Numbered from the stretch's first letter, positions 18,497 to 28,942 are shown. The stretch: DNA of 64,000 nucleotides from Paenibacillus etheri (GCF_001012825.1 NZ_LCZJ02000030.1:36890-100889); one strand, 5' to 3'. Notes: generated from the sequence alone by a model not told the origin. Translations and numbers: made by a program.

Positions 18497-18878
18497 CACT
18501 CTTCCCTCCTTCTCTCTGCTTCTCCACTTGCTTATACAATGAACTAATCTCAGCTGCGGTGAATCCAAGGTATACCGCTTCCGCCATCAGTCTGAGCAAC
18601 GCATCTCGGACCTCAGCTTTTTTGGTCTCATTTTGTTCTTTTTTCATCGGAGCTACAAAGCTGCCTTTCCCCTGCAATGAATAGATATACCCTTCACGTT
18701 CTAATTCACGATAAGCCTTCTGAATCGTATTGGGATTCACGGTTAGCTGTTGGGATAACGTCCTTACCGAAGGTAGTTGTTCATCTGTCTGCAAAATACC
18801 ATGCAGAATCATTTCCTTGACCTTATCGGTCAGCTGTTCATAAATCGGTTTGCGACTACGAACATCCAATTCGAACAT
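18489..18878 (-). CDS. GntR-family regulator, YtrA type
   Basis: A 129-residue repressor. It has an N-terminal winged helix (PIYEQLTDKVKEMILHG, then PSVRTLSQQLTVNPNTIQKAYREL) and a short C-terminal helical tail with no effector domain. That shape is typical of the YtrA subfamily, which controls the ABC genes of its own operon. The start at ATG 18878 has AGGAG 8 nt upstream; the frame is open to 18935. The first gene of a three-gene operon with overlapping stops and starts, so autoregulation is likely. Confidence 0.88.
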   Translation of the reverse strand: MFELDVRSRKPIYEQLTDKVKEMILHGILQTDEQLPSVRTLSQQLTVNPNTIQKAYRELEREGYIYSLQGKGSFVAPMKKEQNETKKAEVRDALLRLMAEAVYLGFTAAEISSLYKQVEKQREGGKSDD

Positions 18879-18971
18879 AACCTGTCTCCTTCCACTATTT
18901 TGCACTATATCCATAATGATGTGTATTATCTGCACTACTATTATTAATACAGTTTAATCTTTATGTCAACG

Positions 18972-19006
18972 CAAAAAATCCCCCAGCTATAAAACACTGT
19001 GGGGAC
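18972..19006 (-). terminator. Terminator after the amino acid ABC operon
   Basis: Minus strand TCCCCACAG pairs with CTGGGGGA, followed by TTTTTT. Confidence 0.75.
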
Positions 19007-19044
19007 TTGTTCTCATTAATAGACACTTTATTAGCCTAAAATAT

Positions 19045-19797
19045 TTACAATCTCGACTCTTTACTCAGAAAAACCCGAGTTCGTTCCTGCTGTGGATGAT
19101 CAAAAATCTGCGATGGTGTTCCAGACTCTGTGATCTCACCGTTGTCCATGAAAATCACACGATCGGCAACATCACGAGCAAAGTTCATTTCATGAGTGAC
19201 AACAATCATTGTCATATTCTCCTCGGCAAGTTGACGGATGACACGTAGTACTTCGCCAGTGAGTTCAGGATCAAGCGCGGAAGTGGGTTCATCGAACAAT
19301 AAAATATCCGGATTCAGCATTAACGCCCTCGCGATGGCAACCCGCTGCTTCTGTCCACCTGACAGCTTTGCAGGATACACATCCGCTTTTTCAGCAAGAC
19401 CTACTTTAGAGAGCAAGTCTCTGCTTCTAGCCGTTATCTCCTTCACGCTCTCCCGTTTCAACATCCTTGGAGCTAGCTCTAGATTGCCTCGCACCGTTAG
19501 GTGTGGAAATAGGTTAAAGTGTTGAAACACCATGCCCATGGACGACGTGATCTCACGAATACTTGCTCCACTAACGTATTTTCCATTCTCTACGAGCGGC
19601 TTGCCTTGGATAACGATGCTTCCGCCTGTAACTTCCTCCAGATGTACTAGACTACGCAGCATCGTACTCTTACCTGAACCGGAAGGCCCGATAACAGCGA
19701 CGGCTTCACCTGCCGCGATATTGAAACTAACCTTCTTCAACACATCCAAATTGCCGAAGGATTTCTCTAAATCATTCACTTCTATCATGCTACTCAT
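19045..19797 (-). CDS. Polar amino acid ABC transporter, ATP-binding protein
   Basis: A 250-residue ATPase of the GlnQ/HisP family. Walker A is [11 protein letters not shown], the signature is [15 protein letters not shown], Walker B is [13 protein letters not shown], and the switch His lies in VVTHEM. It energises import of an amino acid together with the permease and binding protein encoded just upstream on the same strand (15-bp gap to the permease gene). It is the last gene of the operon and is followed by a terminator. Confidence 0.93.
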   Translation of the reverse strand: MSSMIEVNDLEKSFGNLDVLKKVSFNIAAGEAVAVIGPSGSGKSTMLRSLVHLEEVTGGSIVIQGKPLVENGKYVSGASIREITSSMGMVFQHFNLFPHLTVRGNLELAPRMLKRESVKEITARSRDLLSKVGLAEKADVYPAKLSGGQKQRVAIARALMLNPDILLFDEPTSALDPELTGEVLRVIRQLAEENMTMIVVTHEMNFARDVADRVIFMDNGEITESGTPSQIFDHPQQERTRVFLSKESRL

Positions 19798-19812
19798 ATT
19801 CAGACAGTCCCT

Positions 19813-20472
19813 CTACTCGAATTTGAAACGTTTCTCCAGTGCTTTGAAGAATAAAGTGAGCACCAGCGTCATCAGTAAGTAAATCACTCCCGCCACTACA
19901 AAAGGGGTTACAGTAAAGTCTCGATTTACTGCTGTTTTGGCATAGTTCAGTAGCTCAGGCACAGCAACGGCATATAGTAGAGCCGTATCTTTGACCAAGG
20001 AAATCGATTCATTAGCCACAGCCGGCAAAGCAACCCTGAACATTTGAGCTAGAATTACTTTGCGCAGCGTTTGCCATTTACTCAGTCCGAGTACTTTGGC
20101 CGCTTCATGCTGCCCTTTATCAATGGAGAGCATGCCACCACGAAAGATCTCTGCGAAATATGCCCCATAGTTAAGAATAAACCCAAGACTCGCCGCAACG
20201 AAGCGGTCCATGACCAGATATTGTCCAATCACCGGAATCTGCGGCAATCCAAAACAAAAAAATAGCAATTGCAGTAAAAGTGGTGTTCCCCGCATGACAT
20301 AGATGTAAGTATGAGCAATCCATGCCAAGGGTTTGATCACACTCTTCGCCATCAAAGTGACAAGGAAGCCGAGCGGAATCGACACCAAAATAACAATAAG
20401 GAACAATAAAACAGTTGTACGTGCGCCTTCTAACATCGGCCCGGAAATTTGTATAATATAATCCATTTTCAT
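19813..20472 (-). CDS. Polar amino acid ABC transporter, permease
   Basis: A 219-residue integral membrane protein of the HisM/GlnP group with about five helices. It carries the EAA loop that docks to the ATPase (GQHEAAKVLGLSKWQTLRKVILAQ) and the YVMRGTPLLLQL element common to this class. It probably acts as a homodimer, since only one permease gene is present. It sits 30 bp after the binding-protein gene. Confidence 0.92.
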   Translation of the reverse strand: MKMDYIIQISGPMLEGARTTVLLFLIVILVSIPLGFLVTLMAKSVIKPLAWIAHTYIYVMRGTPLLLQLLFFCFGLPQIPVIGQYLVMDRFVAASLGFILNYGAYFAEIFRGGMLSIDKGQHEAAKVLGLSKWQTLRKVILAQMFRVALPAVANESISLVKDTALLYAVAVPELLNYAKTAVNRDFTVTPFVVAGVIYLLMTLVLTLFFKALEKRFKFE

Positions 20473-20501
20473 TTCTCCAATAATCTCTCTATATTGACCT
20501 T

Positions 20502-21272
20502 CTATTTCAATACCTTATTCTCACCAAACCACTTCGTAGAGATCTTCTCAGCCGTTCCGTCGTTGTTCATTTCATCCAAAGCCTTTTGAAGTTCTTCCAG
20601 CAGTGCCTCATTGCCTTTCTTAATTCCAATACCATACTGCTCAGGAGCAAGCGATTCATCTAGCAGCTTAAAGGTATTAGGCTCTTTTGACATATAATAT
20701 CTAGCCACCACTTCATCAATGACTACACCGTCCAGACGCTTAGTCTTCAAATCTGTGAGCGCTAGCACATTATCCGGAAATTCCGATAGATTAGCAATTT
20801 GGTCTTTAATCGGATTAGCATTTAAAGCATCGGCAGCAGAGGAAAGACTTTGAAGCCCTACCTCTTTACCATCCAAATCCTTAAGCTCCGAAATAGAGGA
20901 ATCCGCTAATACGACTACTACCTGGCTATTCTCAAGATAAGGCTTAGTGAATAATACCTTTTCCTTACGTTCATCTGTGATCGTATAACCATTCCAAATC
21001 ATATCAATCCGGCCACTATTCAGTTCCGACTCCTTAGCTGACCAGTCAATAGGCTGAAAAGTGATTTCTTCGCCCATTTTCTCAGCTGCAGCTCTAGCAT
21101 AGTCGATATCAAACCCAACAATTTCGTTGTTCTCATCTCTAAAGCCCATCGGAGCGAACTTATCATCAATCCCAATTACCAGCTTTCCATCCTTACTCCC
21201 AGAAGACGAGCAGCCTGATAAAGCTGCAACGACCATGATCAAAAATAAAACTAAAAGTGCATTTTTCTTCAT
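20502..21272 (-). CDS. Amino acid ABC transporter, substrate-binding lipoprotein
   Basis: A family-3 solute-binding protein of about 256 residues, anchored by lipid outside the membrane. The lipobox is LSGCS with Cys about residue 21. Family landmarks follow: LVIGIDDKFAPMGF, then IVGFDIDYARAAAEKMG, IDMIWNGYTITDERKE. Start ATG 21272 (MKKNALL) has GGGGG about 9 nt upstream and gives a clean signal; the open frame extends to 21299. The ligand cannot be fixed by eye; polar amino acids such as cystine, glutamine or arginine are the usual range. First gene of the three-gene operon. Confidence 0.92.
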   Translation of the reverse strand: MKKNALLVLFLIMVVAALSGCSSSGSKDGKLVIGIDDKFAPMGFRDENNEIVGFDIDYARAAAEKMGEEITFQPIDWSAKESELNSGRIDMIWNGYTITDERKEKVLFTKPYLENSQVVVVLADSSISELKDLDGKEVGLQSLSSAADALNANPIKDQIANLSEFPDNVLALTDLKTKRLDGVVIDEVVARYYMSKEPNTFKLLDESLAPEQYGIGIKKGNEALLEELQKALDEMNNDGTAEKISTKWFGENKVLK

Positions 21273-21414
21273 CTCTTTTATCCCCCATCGTTGACACATC
21301 GCCGTGTGCTTTAGTTCGCTAATACGTTATCAGAGTATCATGATAACATGACATATTAACTTCGTCGATAGATTAGAGAACCTATATGTGTCAAATCTAC
21401 AAAGATTTCAGACA

Positions 21415-21449
21415 ACAAAAAAAGGCGACAGATTAATTCTGCCGCCTTA
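21415..21449 (-). terminator. Terminator after the polysaccharide deacetylase gene
   Basis: Minus strand AAGGCGGCAGA pairs with TCTGTCGCCTT, followed by TTTTTTG. Confidence 0.85.
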
Positions 21450-21480
21450 TCAATAGAAATAATTTAATTTCACATCAGAT

Positions 21481-22599
21481 TTAGCGCTTATCCTTCCAGA
21501 AATTGTTAGGCTCCATATCTGAAGTAATAACGTGAAACGCATAGCCTTCTTTCTTCAGCGTCTCTAGGATGCGCGGAAGAACTTTAAGTGTAGCCTTTTG
21601 ATCATGCATTAGAATCACTGGACTGCTCTTCTTCAGACCATGAACCTCTCTCATAACCGTGTTATAGATGGAGTTACTATCATTCTTATATCTCCAATCC
21701 TCAGAGTCAACGTTCCAATCCCACAGATGATACCCTTGAGTTAGTATCTTATCTCTAAAAGGTTTTGTTAAATAAGGTTTACTACCATAAGGTGTACGAA
21801 TCAGCGTTGTACTCTGACCCGTAATCTTCTTCAGAATTGCATTATCGTCATTCATCTCTTTCAACGCAGAAGCTGGAGAAGCATAAAATTTATCTTTCAC
21901 ATGTGTCATGCCGTGTAAAGCAGGTGCATGCCCTTCCTTCACTAAGCGTTTCACTTGAGACGCATGTGCGTTCATGTTATTTCCTAACATAAAGAAGGTT
22001 GCCTTCGCATCATACTTCGCCAAGATATTAAGTAGTTGAGAGGTTGTAGCGGATGGGCCATCATCAAAGCTAAGATATACGACTTTCCCTTTAGTGCCTG
22101 TCGTCCCTGTAGTTACATTTTGTTGCAAAGCCTTTTTATGTTGATTCACGAATGCAGCATCGTCTAATTTAGCTCCGGAATTATACACCCTTAATAAAGA
22201 TTGAGCTGGCTTGAACGAAATTGAAAATCCAAGATGAGAGGTCATCTTCACAGGAACCATCGTTCTACCATTTTCCACGAATGTTTTCAGCGGAATAGTC
22301 TTTCCATTAGGAAGAAGAGCTGTTGCGTGATCATTCAGCAGTTCGATGGAACCGTTGTTCCCTTTAACATGAATACCAACACCCTGAAGGGTAAGATTAA
22401 GATTCAGTTCTAGTGACAAATCACGCAGTGAAACATAATATGTATCCTTTATCGACACTGCATCAATTTTGGTTAATTTATCGTTCACCCCTAATTTCAG
22501 GGATCCTGCACCCGCAGCATTCACTGTATCTATCTCTCGTACCAAGCCCGTACATACGAATAATACTATAAATAATAGCCACACTTTCTTTTTAAACAT
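21481..22599 (-). CDS. Secreted polysaccharide deacetylase with stalk-like N-terminal domain
   Basis: A 372-residue exported protein. It has a signal peptide (VWLLFIVLFVCTGLV) and then a copper-amine-oxidase-N-like domain at about 35-145 (LGVNDKLTKIDAVSIKD, MVPVKMTSHLGF), a module common in Paenibacillus envelope proteins. A NodB deacetylase domain follows at about 170-365. NodB motifs are YLSFDDGPS (Asp-Asp), a second motif HGMTHVKD in place of the usual H-x-x-H-P/H-S/T-x-x-H spacing, RTPYGSKPY, and HDQKATL near the end. It probably deacetylates peptidoglycan or another cell-wall glycan. Single gene with its own terminator. Confidence 0.87.
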   Translation of the reverse strand: MFKKKVWLLFIVLFVCTGLVREIDTVNAAGAGSLKLGVNDKLTKIDAVSIKDTYYVSLRDLSLELNLNLTLQGVGIHVKGNNGSIELLNDHATALLPNGKTIPLKTFVENGRTMVPVKMTSHLGFSISFKPAQSLLRVYNSGAKLDDAAFVNQHKKALQQNVTTGTTGTKGKVVYLSFDDGPSATTSQLLNILAKYDAKATFFMLGNNMNAHASQVKRLVKEGHAPALHGMTHVKDKFYASPASALKEMNDDNAILKKITGQSTTLIRTPYGSKPYLTKPFRDKILTQGYHLWDWNVDSEDWRYKNDSNSIYNTVMREVHGLKKSSPVILMHDQKATLKVLPRILETLKKEGYAFHVITSDMEPNNFWKDKR

Positions 22600-23084
22600 C
22601 TTAAAAAATCTCCCATCTCGTATATTTACCTATAACATTATCATAGATTAATAGATAGAAATTTGAGAGATTGTAACTTAATACAGAATAATTTGTTACC
22701 CTTTTTAACACTTGCAGAATTTTCGACAAATTTCACCAAAGTACAGATTCCGGCCAAATCCTGTCATACCAACAAAAAACGCTTAAATCCCAATCCTTTT
22801 GCACAAAATAGATGTGTCCAAATTAGCAACATTAGTAAATTATTGAACAAAGTTTGAACAGAAATAAATAACCATTAAACAGCGCAGCTACAGTGATCTT
22901 TATCATATCATTAGGAACTTGTAACAAATTGATCACAAATATTTAACTTGATCGCCATTATTAAGGTCTATTATGTCTCATATGGAAAAATAAGTCTTTT
23001 GCTTTCTTTCCCATTAGTTCTTACTATATATGAAGGTAATGATGAGGGTTAATTAATAGAAGTATTGAAGGAAGGAGCTTAAGC
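22600..23084. other. Intergenic region between the deacetylase and qox genes
   Basis: A 485-bp AT-rich stretch without a gene. It must hold the divergent control regions of the deacetylase gene and of qoxABCD. A palindrome-like TTGTAACAAATTGATCACAA (22918-22937) recalls redox-sensor boxes but fits neither the FNR nor the Rex spacing. No convincing -35/-10 pair was found by eye. Confidence 0.4.
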
Positions 23085-24080
23085 ATGAACAAAAAGGGAC
23101 CGTTATACGCTTTATTTCTCAGCCTAATTTTACTCTTGCCAGGATGCAGTTCAATCGCTGTTCTGAATCCGAAGGGGCCGGCTGCGAGAACTCTGTCTGA
23201 CACGATCATCCTCTCCATTGTTGTGATGCTCGGCGTTCTAGCAGTTGTCTACATCTTATATGTCTTCGTACTATTGAAGTACCGCGCTAAGAAAAGCAAC
23301 GAAGATTATATTCCTCCTCACGAGGAAGGAAACAAATGGTTGGAGGCCATCTGGATTACAATCCCGATTATTATCGTGGCATTCCTCTCCGTGGTCACTG
23401 TCAAAACGACAGTAGATGTAGAAAACGTTGCAGCGGATTATAAAGATCAGAAACCGCTTGTAATCTATGCTTCCTCCTCCAACTGGAAATGGCATTTCAG
23501 CTATCCTGAGGAAGGTATTGAAACCGTAAACTACGTGAACATTCCAGTTCACCGCGCTGTCGAGTTCAGATTATACTCTTTCGGTACGATCTCAAGTCTC
23601 TGGATCCCTCAATTGGGAGGACAAAAATATGCGATGAGTGACATGCTTACCACTCTGCATCTTTCAGCGGATACTGTAGGTTCTTATACTGGAAGAAATG
23701 CGAACTTTAATGGTAAGGGTTTTGCCCACATGGAGTTCGAAGCCCTTGCGATGACTGATAAGGACTATCAAGAATGGGTAAAAGATGTTAAAGAGACAGC
23801 AGGTCCATTAACCGAAGACGAATTCAAAAATCTTTTGAAAATGGAATATGTCGGACGTAAAACATACACCAACACTCACTTATCCTTTAGCCCTCCTCCG
23901 GGAGACCATGGCGACCATATGAGTAATAATGGTAAAGAAATGGATATGGACAATGGAACTACGGAGCACCAAGATAATAAAGAAATTCATCCAAGTCCTG
24001 CACCATCCAGCGAGACGGAATTCAACAGTGAACCTAATCCAGAACTGGATGAACAGAGCACTACACATGAAGGACATTAG
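23085..24080 (+). CDS. qoxA: aa3-type menaquinol oxidase subunit II
   Basis: A 331-residue lipoprotein subunit of the proton-pumping quinol oxidase. The lipobox is LPGCS (Cys22), followed by two membrane helices (about 42-68 and 88-108) and an outside cupredoxin-like domain. The CuA-binding Cys pair of cytochrome c oxidases is absent, which marks it as a quinol oxidase. SSNWKWHFSYPEEG and SFGTISSLWIPQLGGQ match QoxA. The tail after residue 280 is His/Asp/Glu/Met-rich (GDHGDHMSNN, MDMDNG). The start has GGAAGGAGC upstream. First of four genes. Confidence 0.93.
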   Translation: MNKKGPLYALFLSLILLLPGCSSIAVLNPKGPAARTLSDTIILSIVVMLGVLAVVYILYVFVLLKYRAKKSNEDYIPPHEEGNKWLEAIWITIPIIIVAFLSVVTVKTTVDVENVAADYKDQKPLVIYASSSNWKWHFSYPEEGIETVNYVNIPVHRAVEFRLYSFGTISSLWIPQLGGQKYAMSDMLTTLHLSADTVGSYTGRNANFNGKGFAHMEFEALAMTDKDYQEWVKDVKETAGPLTEDEFKNLLKMEYVGRKTYTNTHLSFSPPPGDHGDHMSNNGKEMDMDNGTTEHQDNKEIHPSPAPSSETEFNSEPNPELDEQSTTHEGH

Positions 24081-24118
24081 TCCATGTTAATTGAGCAACT
24101 TGAAAGGAGCGATTCCTA

Positions 24119-26062
24119 ATGGATTGGGATAAATTTAAGGTCCACGGCGAACCCCTGATTTACGGGGCTATGGCAAGTATTGTTCTAGCTACAATCGGGA
24201 TTATCGTCGGCCTGACCTATTTTAAAAAATGGGGATATTTATGGCGCGAATGGTTAACTACCGTTGACCACAAACGTATTGGGATTATGTATATCCTTGC
24301 TGCACTGCTAATGCTTTTCCGTGGCGGCGTTGACGCTATGATGATGAAGCTGCAAACTGCAGCTCCAGATATGAAATTCCTTGACTCACAGCATTACAAC
24401 GAGGTATTTACAACACACGGCTTGATTATGATTCTCTTTATGGCCATGCCGTTTATTATCGGTCTGATGAATGTTATCGTTCCGCTACAAATCGGTGCCA
24501 GAGACGTTGCCTTCCCGCGTCTCAACGCCGTCAGCTTCTGGCTCTTCTTCTTCGGAGCAATGCTGCTTAACATTTCGTTTGTTATCGGGGGATCACCGGA
24601 TGCTGGCTGGTCTGCATACTTCCCACTAGCAAGTATAGAGTTCAGCCCAACGGTTGGTAACAACTACTACTCGCTCGCGCTACAAATATCAGGTATCGGT
24701 ACACTCCTCACAGGCGTTAACTTTATTGTAACGATTCTGAAGATGCGTGCTCCTGGCATGAAGTTGATGAAGATGCCAATGTTTACTTGGTCCGTACTAA
24801 TCACGAACGTAATTATTGTTTTCGCCTTCCCAGTGCTTACGGTAGCGCTCGCGTTGATGATGTTCGACCGGTTGTTCGGCTCTCAATTCTTCACGATGGC
24901 CAACGGCGGTATGGATATGTTATGGGCCAACCTATTCTGGGTATGGGGACATCCCGAAGTATATATCGTTGTATTGCCGGCGTTCGGTATTTATAGCGAA
25001 ATAATCGCCACCTTCTCCAAAAAGAACCTGTATGGTTATACATCCATGGTCTTTAGTATGTTGATTATTTCCCTCTTGTCCTTCTTAGTATGGGCTCACC
25101 ATTTCTATACAATGGGTCAAGGCGTTATGGTTAACAGTTTCTTCTCGATTACAACCATGGCTATTGCCGTACCGACAGGTGTTAAAATATTCAACTGGCT
25201 ATTCACCTTACGAAAAGGGCGAATAACTTTCACGACACCTATGCTATACACCCTGGCGTTTATTCCGATCTTTACGATTGGTGGGGTTACAGGTGTCATG
25301 TTGGCTATGGCCAGTGCCGATTACCAGTACCATAATACGATGTTCCTGGTAGCGCATTTCCACTACGTTCTTATTCCAGGTGCCGTGTTCGCCGTTATCG
25401 CAGGTTTCCATTACTGGTTCCCTAAAGTATTCGGTTTCCGCCTAAACGAACGTCTTGGCAAGCACGCCTTCTGGTGGATTATTATTTCCTTTAACGTAGC
25501 GTTCTTCCCGCTGTTTATTCTTGGACTTATGGGTATGACTCGTCGTCAATACACCTACTCCGCGGATACCGGATTTGGACCGCTAAGTATGCTCTCGTTT
25601 GTCGGGGCAGTTGGTCTAATGATTGGTTTCGTTATTCTGGTCTATAACATCTACTGGAGTACACGTTATGAGCCAAGAGATACCGATGGAGATCCATGGG
25701 ATGCACGTACACTGGAGTGGGCAACCAAGAGCCCGATTCCGGCTTACAACTTCGCAGTGGTTCCAACTGTAAAAACACGCGATGCCTTCTGGACTTCTAA
25801 AATGGACAAAGTACCACTCTTTGAAGATAAGATTACTAAGATTCATATGCCTAGCAATACAGGCAAACCATTTATTCTGGGTGTTATCTTCTTCGTCGCA
25901 GGATTCTCTCTGGTATTCAGTCTCTGGATTCCAGCAATTATCTCCGGAGTAGGCATCCTCATCGTTCTAGCGGCTATGTCCTTCGATCGGGATCACGGAT
26001 TCTACATCCCTGTAGAAGAAGTTATTGCTACTGAAAAGAAATTGCGGGGTGAGACAGTATGA
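24119..26062 (+). CDS. qoxB: aa3-type menaquinol oxidase subunit I
   Basis: The 647-residue catalytic heme-copper subunit, which reduces oxygen to water and pumps protons. Ligand motifs are all visible: the low-spin heme His in TTHGLIMILF, WGHPEVYI with the CuB His and cross-linked Tyr, the CuB His pair in WAHHFY, and HFHYVLI for the heme irons. About 15 membrane helices. The N-terminal KVHGEPLIYG region and overall length match QoxB of Bacillus. An AAAGGAGCG site precedes ATG 24119. Its stop overlaps qoxC by 4 bp. Confidence 0.95.
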   Translation: MDWDKFKVHGEPLIYGAMASIVLATIGIIVGLTYFKKWGYLWREWLTTVDHKRIGIMYILAALLMLFRGGVDAMMMKLQTAAPDMKFLDSQHYNEVFTTHGLIMILFMAMPFIIGLMNVIVPLQIGARDVAFPRLNAVSFWLFFFGAMLLNISFVIGGSPDAGWSAYFPLASIEFSPTVGNNYYSLALQISGIGTLLTGVNFIVTILKMRAPGMKLMKMPMFTWSVLITNVIIVFAFPVLTVALALMMFDRLFGSQFFTMANGGMDMLWANLFWVWGHPEVYIVVLPAFGIYSEIIATFSKKNLYGYTSMVFSMLIISLLSFLVWAHHFYTMGQGVMVNSFFSITTMAIAVPTGVKIFNWLFTLRKGRITFTTPMLYTLAFIPIFTIGGVTGVMLAMASADYQYHNTMFLVAHFHYVLIPGAVFAVIAGFHYWFPKVFGFRLNERLGKHAFWWIIISFNVAFFPLFILGLMGMTRRQYTYSADTGFGPLSMLSFVGAVGLMIGFVILVYNIYWSTRYEPRDTDGDPWDARTLEWATKSPIPAYNFAVVPTVKTRDAFWTSKMDKVPLFEDKITKIHMPSNTGKPFILGVIFFVAGFSLVFSLWIPAIISGVGILIVLAAMSFDRDHGFYIPVEEVIATEKKLRGETV

Positions 26063-26655
26063 AAATAGATGCGTCTAAGCCGCTTGAATACTCAACAGAA
26101 GAGAATAGTAATAAAATCTTTGGCTTCTGGGTCTTTCTAGGAGCAGAGATTGCACTGTTCGCTACGTTGTTCACTGTTTACTTTGTAATGGTAGACCGTT
26201 TTGCCAGCGGCCCTAGCGGGCCGGACCTTTTTGAAATTGGTCCAGTGATGATCGAAACATTACTGCTGTTGTCAAGCTCATTTACGATCGGTCTTGCAGT
26301 TCATGCTATGCGTCATGGTTACCAGAAAGCTATGATGGTCTTTTTCGGACTAACCCTACTAATGGGTCTCGGCTTCCTTGGTATTGAAATCATGGAGTTT
26401 GTCACTTATGTTCACGAAGGGGCTACACTTCAAACTAGTGGTTTCCTATCCAGTCTCTTTGTACTGCTGGGAACACACGGAGCTCACGTATCGTTCGGGT
26501 TCCTATGGGGTGCGGCTATCTTAATCCAGTTGAAGCGTCAAGGTATTACTCCGGCTACGGCCAATAAATCCTTTATCTTCTCGCTGTACTGGCATTTCTT
26601 GGACGTTGTCTGGATCTTTATTTTCAGCTTCGTCTATCTGAAAGGACTGATGTAG
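26059..26655 (+). CDS. qoxC: aa3-type menaquinol oxidase subunit III
   Basis: A 198-residue five-helix subunit III. NKIFGFWVFLGAEIALFATLF at the start, shown in part, and GAHVSFGFLWG plus FSLYWHFLDVVWIFIF at the end match the family, including the conserved Glu and His-Phe-x-D. It overlaps qoxB by ATGA, so translation is coupled. It stabilises subunit I. Confidence 0.95.
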   Translation: MKIDASKPLEYSTEENSNKIFGFWVFLGAEIALFATLFTVYFVMVDRFASGPSGPDLFEIGPVMIETLLLLSSSFTIGLAVHAMRHGYQKAMMVFFGLTLLMGLGFLGIEIMEFVTYVHEGATLQTSGFLSSLFVLLGTHGAHVSFGFLWGAAILIQLKRQGITPATANKSFIFSLYWHFLDVVWIFIFSFVYLKGLM

Positions 26656-26656
26656 C

Positions 26657-26950
26657 ATGATGAAGCAACTGTTTCCAATTCGCCATGTGATGGGTTTCTT
26701 AGCCTCTCTTGTCCTTTCTGTGGCTGCACTTGCTGTAATCTACCTTGATCTATCTAATACTGCGAACATGGCTATCCTGCTTGTTACAGCGCTCATTCAG
26801 GCTTCCCTGCAGCTCTTCCTGTTCATGCATATTGGAGAATCAGCTGATACCAAGAAAGAACTCTACATCAATATCGCCTATGCCTTATTCGTTGGCTTAG
26901 TTACGATCTTTGGTACACTCTTCATCTTCGTATGGGGCTGGTATGCTTAA
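26657..26950 (+). CDS. qoxD: aa3-type menaquinol oxidase subunit IV
   Basis: A 97-residue, three-helix subunit IV (PIRHVMGFLASLVLS, LQLFLFMHIGES, FVGLVTIFGTLFIFVWGWY). It begins 1 bp after the qoxC stop; either of two adjacent ATGs (26657, 26660) may serve. It ends the operon, with a strong terminator 20 bp later. Confidence 0.93.
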   Translation: MMKQLFPIRHVMGFLASLVLSVAALAVIYLDLSNTANMAILLVTALIQASLQLFLFMHIGESADTKKELYINIAYALFVGLVTIFGTLFIFVWGWYA

Positions 26951-26968
26951 CTCCATTCAATAACACAC

Positions 26969-27017
26969 AAAAGGACGTCTCCAAAGCCTAAATGGCTCTG
27001 GGACGTCCTTTTTTTTT
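26969..27017. terminator. Terminator after qoxD (probably also for the chemoreceptor gene)
   Basis: AAAGGACGTC (26970-26979) pairs with GACGTCCTTT (27002-27011), with additional pairing of the loop sides, then nine T. The opposite strand also ends in a T-run. Confidence 0.9.
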
Positions 27018-27026
27018 CATTTCGCG

Positions 27027-28733
27027 TTATAATCTAAATCGTGCTAAAGTCTTCTGCAGATCTTCCGCCAGCACCGCCAAATACTGAGCTGATGCGGACA
27101 TTTCCTCCATAGCAGACAGTTGCTGCTGACTAGCTGCACTGGTGTCCTGAACACCCACTGCCCCTTTATCGGATATAGCATTGACCTGTTCCATTGCTGC
27201 CGCTACACCTTGTGACTCTAAAGAGACATGCGCAACCGCCTCTCTAATCTCTTCCGTCTGCAGCGTAGCTTCTTTAATAGAACTTTGAATCTCATGAAAA
27301 GCTTGAGATACGAGCTGACTTTGAACTACGCCGATAGAGACTAGCTCAGAGCCGAAGGCCATTGATTCTACTGCTTTTTCAGTTTGCTTTTGAATATACG
27401 TAATAATATCCGTTACTTTCAGTGAACTGTTTCGCGTCGCTTCTGCAAGACCCCGAATTTCTCCAGCAACTACAGCAAAACCACGTCCATGTTCTCCAGC
27501 TCTCGCTGCTTCAATAGAAGCATTAAGCGCCAGCAGGTTCGTCTGTGTTGCAATTCCGTTAATCGTAGTAATAATTGTATTTATATCCTGAGACAGCTGC
27601 CCAAGGTTACTAATAATCTCTTGGCTCTGAGTTACGCCGGAGTCGATTTCCTTCATCTGTTCAATGATGTTATCTACGGCGATTACTCCTCGATCTGTTG
27701 AACCGGAAGCGAATCCCATAAGGTCGGACATTTCAAAACTGCTACTTTCTACGGCCGAAATATTGTTGGTCATAGCTTGTATAGACTGAGAGGTACGATT
27801 AATGCTTTCCGTCTGTTCATCAAACCCCGCTGCAATCTCTCCTGAAGATTCGGCGATCATTTGCGAAGCCAGCGAGGTCTGCTCAGCACTAGCGCTCATC
27901 TCTTGCGATGAGGCTGATAACAATTCTGCACTCTCCGCAATGCCTTGCATCATCTTCCGTAAGCTCTCCAGCATATTGTTAAATGAGCTATTAATTTGGC
28001 CGATTTCATCCTTAGCGGTATACGTTGCTATGACGGTTAAATCTCCATTTTCCGCCCGCTTCATTAAACCTTGCAGTTCCTTAAGAGGTTTCGTAATCAG
28101 TCGAATGATTGCAACACTAAGCACGATACAAATGATCAATGAGAACGATATCAATACTAGACTTTTAATCTTCATGCTCTTAGCGGTAGCCGTAGACTCT
28201 GAATTATGATCTCCAGCTCCCTTTAGCAGCGAATCGCTTATTCCTTTAAGCATATTGATCATTTTCTCACGAGAATTACTAAACTCACCTGTGAATACTT
28301 GAAAGGCCTCTTTGCTACCTTTACTATCCGCAACCTGAATAATATTCTCTCTTTGTACACGGTAGTCTGTTAAGGAGGACTCATATTCCTTAATTTTACT
28401 CACTACCGTACTATCATTGTACTGGACGGTCTTCAACTTGTTCAAAAGATTACTATTTTCCTGAACTTTCACCGCAATGTTCTCTTTCAGTTGTTTGTTC
28501 TTGTTTACATCAACGCTCATCAAGCGCTCCAAGAGAAAAGCTTCAATGGCCCGATTGTTTGTACGCATTTGTCCCACGTAAGAAACAGGCAATAAGTTTT
28601 CATTATACGTTTCTGTTGTTTTTTGAGCCATTTTGTCCATGGTGATAAAGCCAGTTACCCCCACAATGTTCAACATGACTACTGAGAATACCAATAGAAT
28701 CCCAATTTTGAATTTTACTTTCATATTCTTCAT
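27027..28733 (-). CDS. Methyl-accepting chemotaxis protein (4HB sensor)
   Basis: A chemoreceptor of about 568 residues. It has a membrane helix near residues 10-32, a four-helix-bundle sensor at about 35-185 outside the cell, a second helix at about 188-212 ([20 protein letters not shown]), a HAMP domain and a long cytoplasmic coiled coil. The signalling tip is intact ([30 protein letters not shown] in part; then [16 protein letters not shown]). The gene stands alone, without che genes, so it must feed a distant array. ATG 28733 (MKNMKVKF) has AAGGCGG 7 nt upstream; an ATG 2 codons earlier is also possible. The ligand is not known. Confidence 0.93.
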   Translation of the reverse strand: MKNMKVKFKIGILLVFSVVMLNIVGVTGFITMDKMAQKTTETYNENLLPVSYVGQMRTNNRAIEAFLLERLMSVDVNKNKQLKENIAVKVQENSNLLNKLKTVQYNDSTVVSKIKEYESSLTDYRVQRENIIQVADSKGSKEAFQVFTGEFSNSREKMINMLKGISDSLLKGAGDHNSESTATAKSMKIKSLVLISFSLIICIVLSVAIIRLITKPLKELQGLMKRAENGDLTVIATYTAKDEIGQINSSFNNMLESLRKMMQGIAESAELLSASSQEMSASAEQTSLASQMIAESSGEIAAGFDEQTESINRTSQSIQAMTNNISAVESSSFEMSDLMGFASGSTDRGVIAVDNIIEQMKEIDSGVTQSQEIISNLGQLSQDINTIITTINGIATQTNLLALNASIEAARAGEHGRGFAVVAGEIRGLAEATRNSSLKVTDIITYIQKQTEKAVESMAFGSELVSIGVVQSQLVSQAFHEIQSSIKEATLQTEEIREAVAHVSLESQGVAAAMEQVNAISDKGAVGVQDTSAASQQQLSAMEEMSASAQYLAVLAEDLQKTLARFRL

Positions 28734-28868
28734 CTGCATTCCGCCTTCACATATTCTAATTCACATTCTATTTTTATCGGCAAGAAAGGCGAATAGTGTG
28801 ATGATTTTTAAATAAAAACATGAATAAAATGTCGAAAAAAAGTTTATGTTGTCAAATATTGCAACGAA

Positions 28869-28925
28869 CGAAAACAAAAACGGACACTCGATCCGCTAAT
28901 GCTCCGAATCGTAGTGTCCGCCTAA
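28869..28925 (-). terminator. Terminator after the transcobalamin-like protein gene
   Basis: Minus strand GGCGGACACT pairs with AGTGTCCG, followed by TTTTTGTTTT. Confidence 0.85.
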
Positions 28926-28942
28926 CGAAAAATCAATCGTAC

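Noticed and set aside
22918-22937. FNR- or Rex-like box before qoxA
   Set aside because: The half-sites are spaced two bases too far apart for either regulator, and one half is degenerate.
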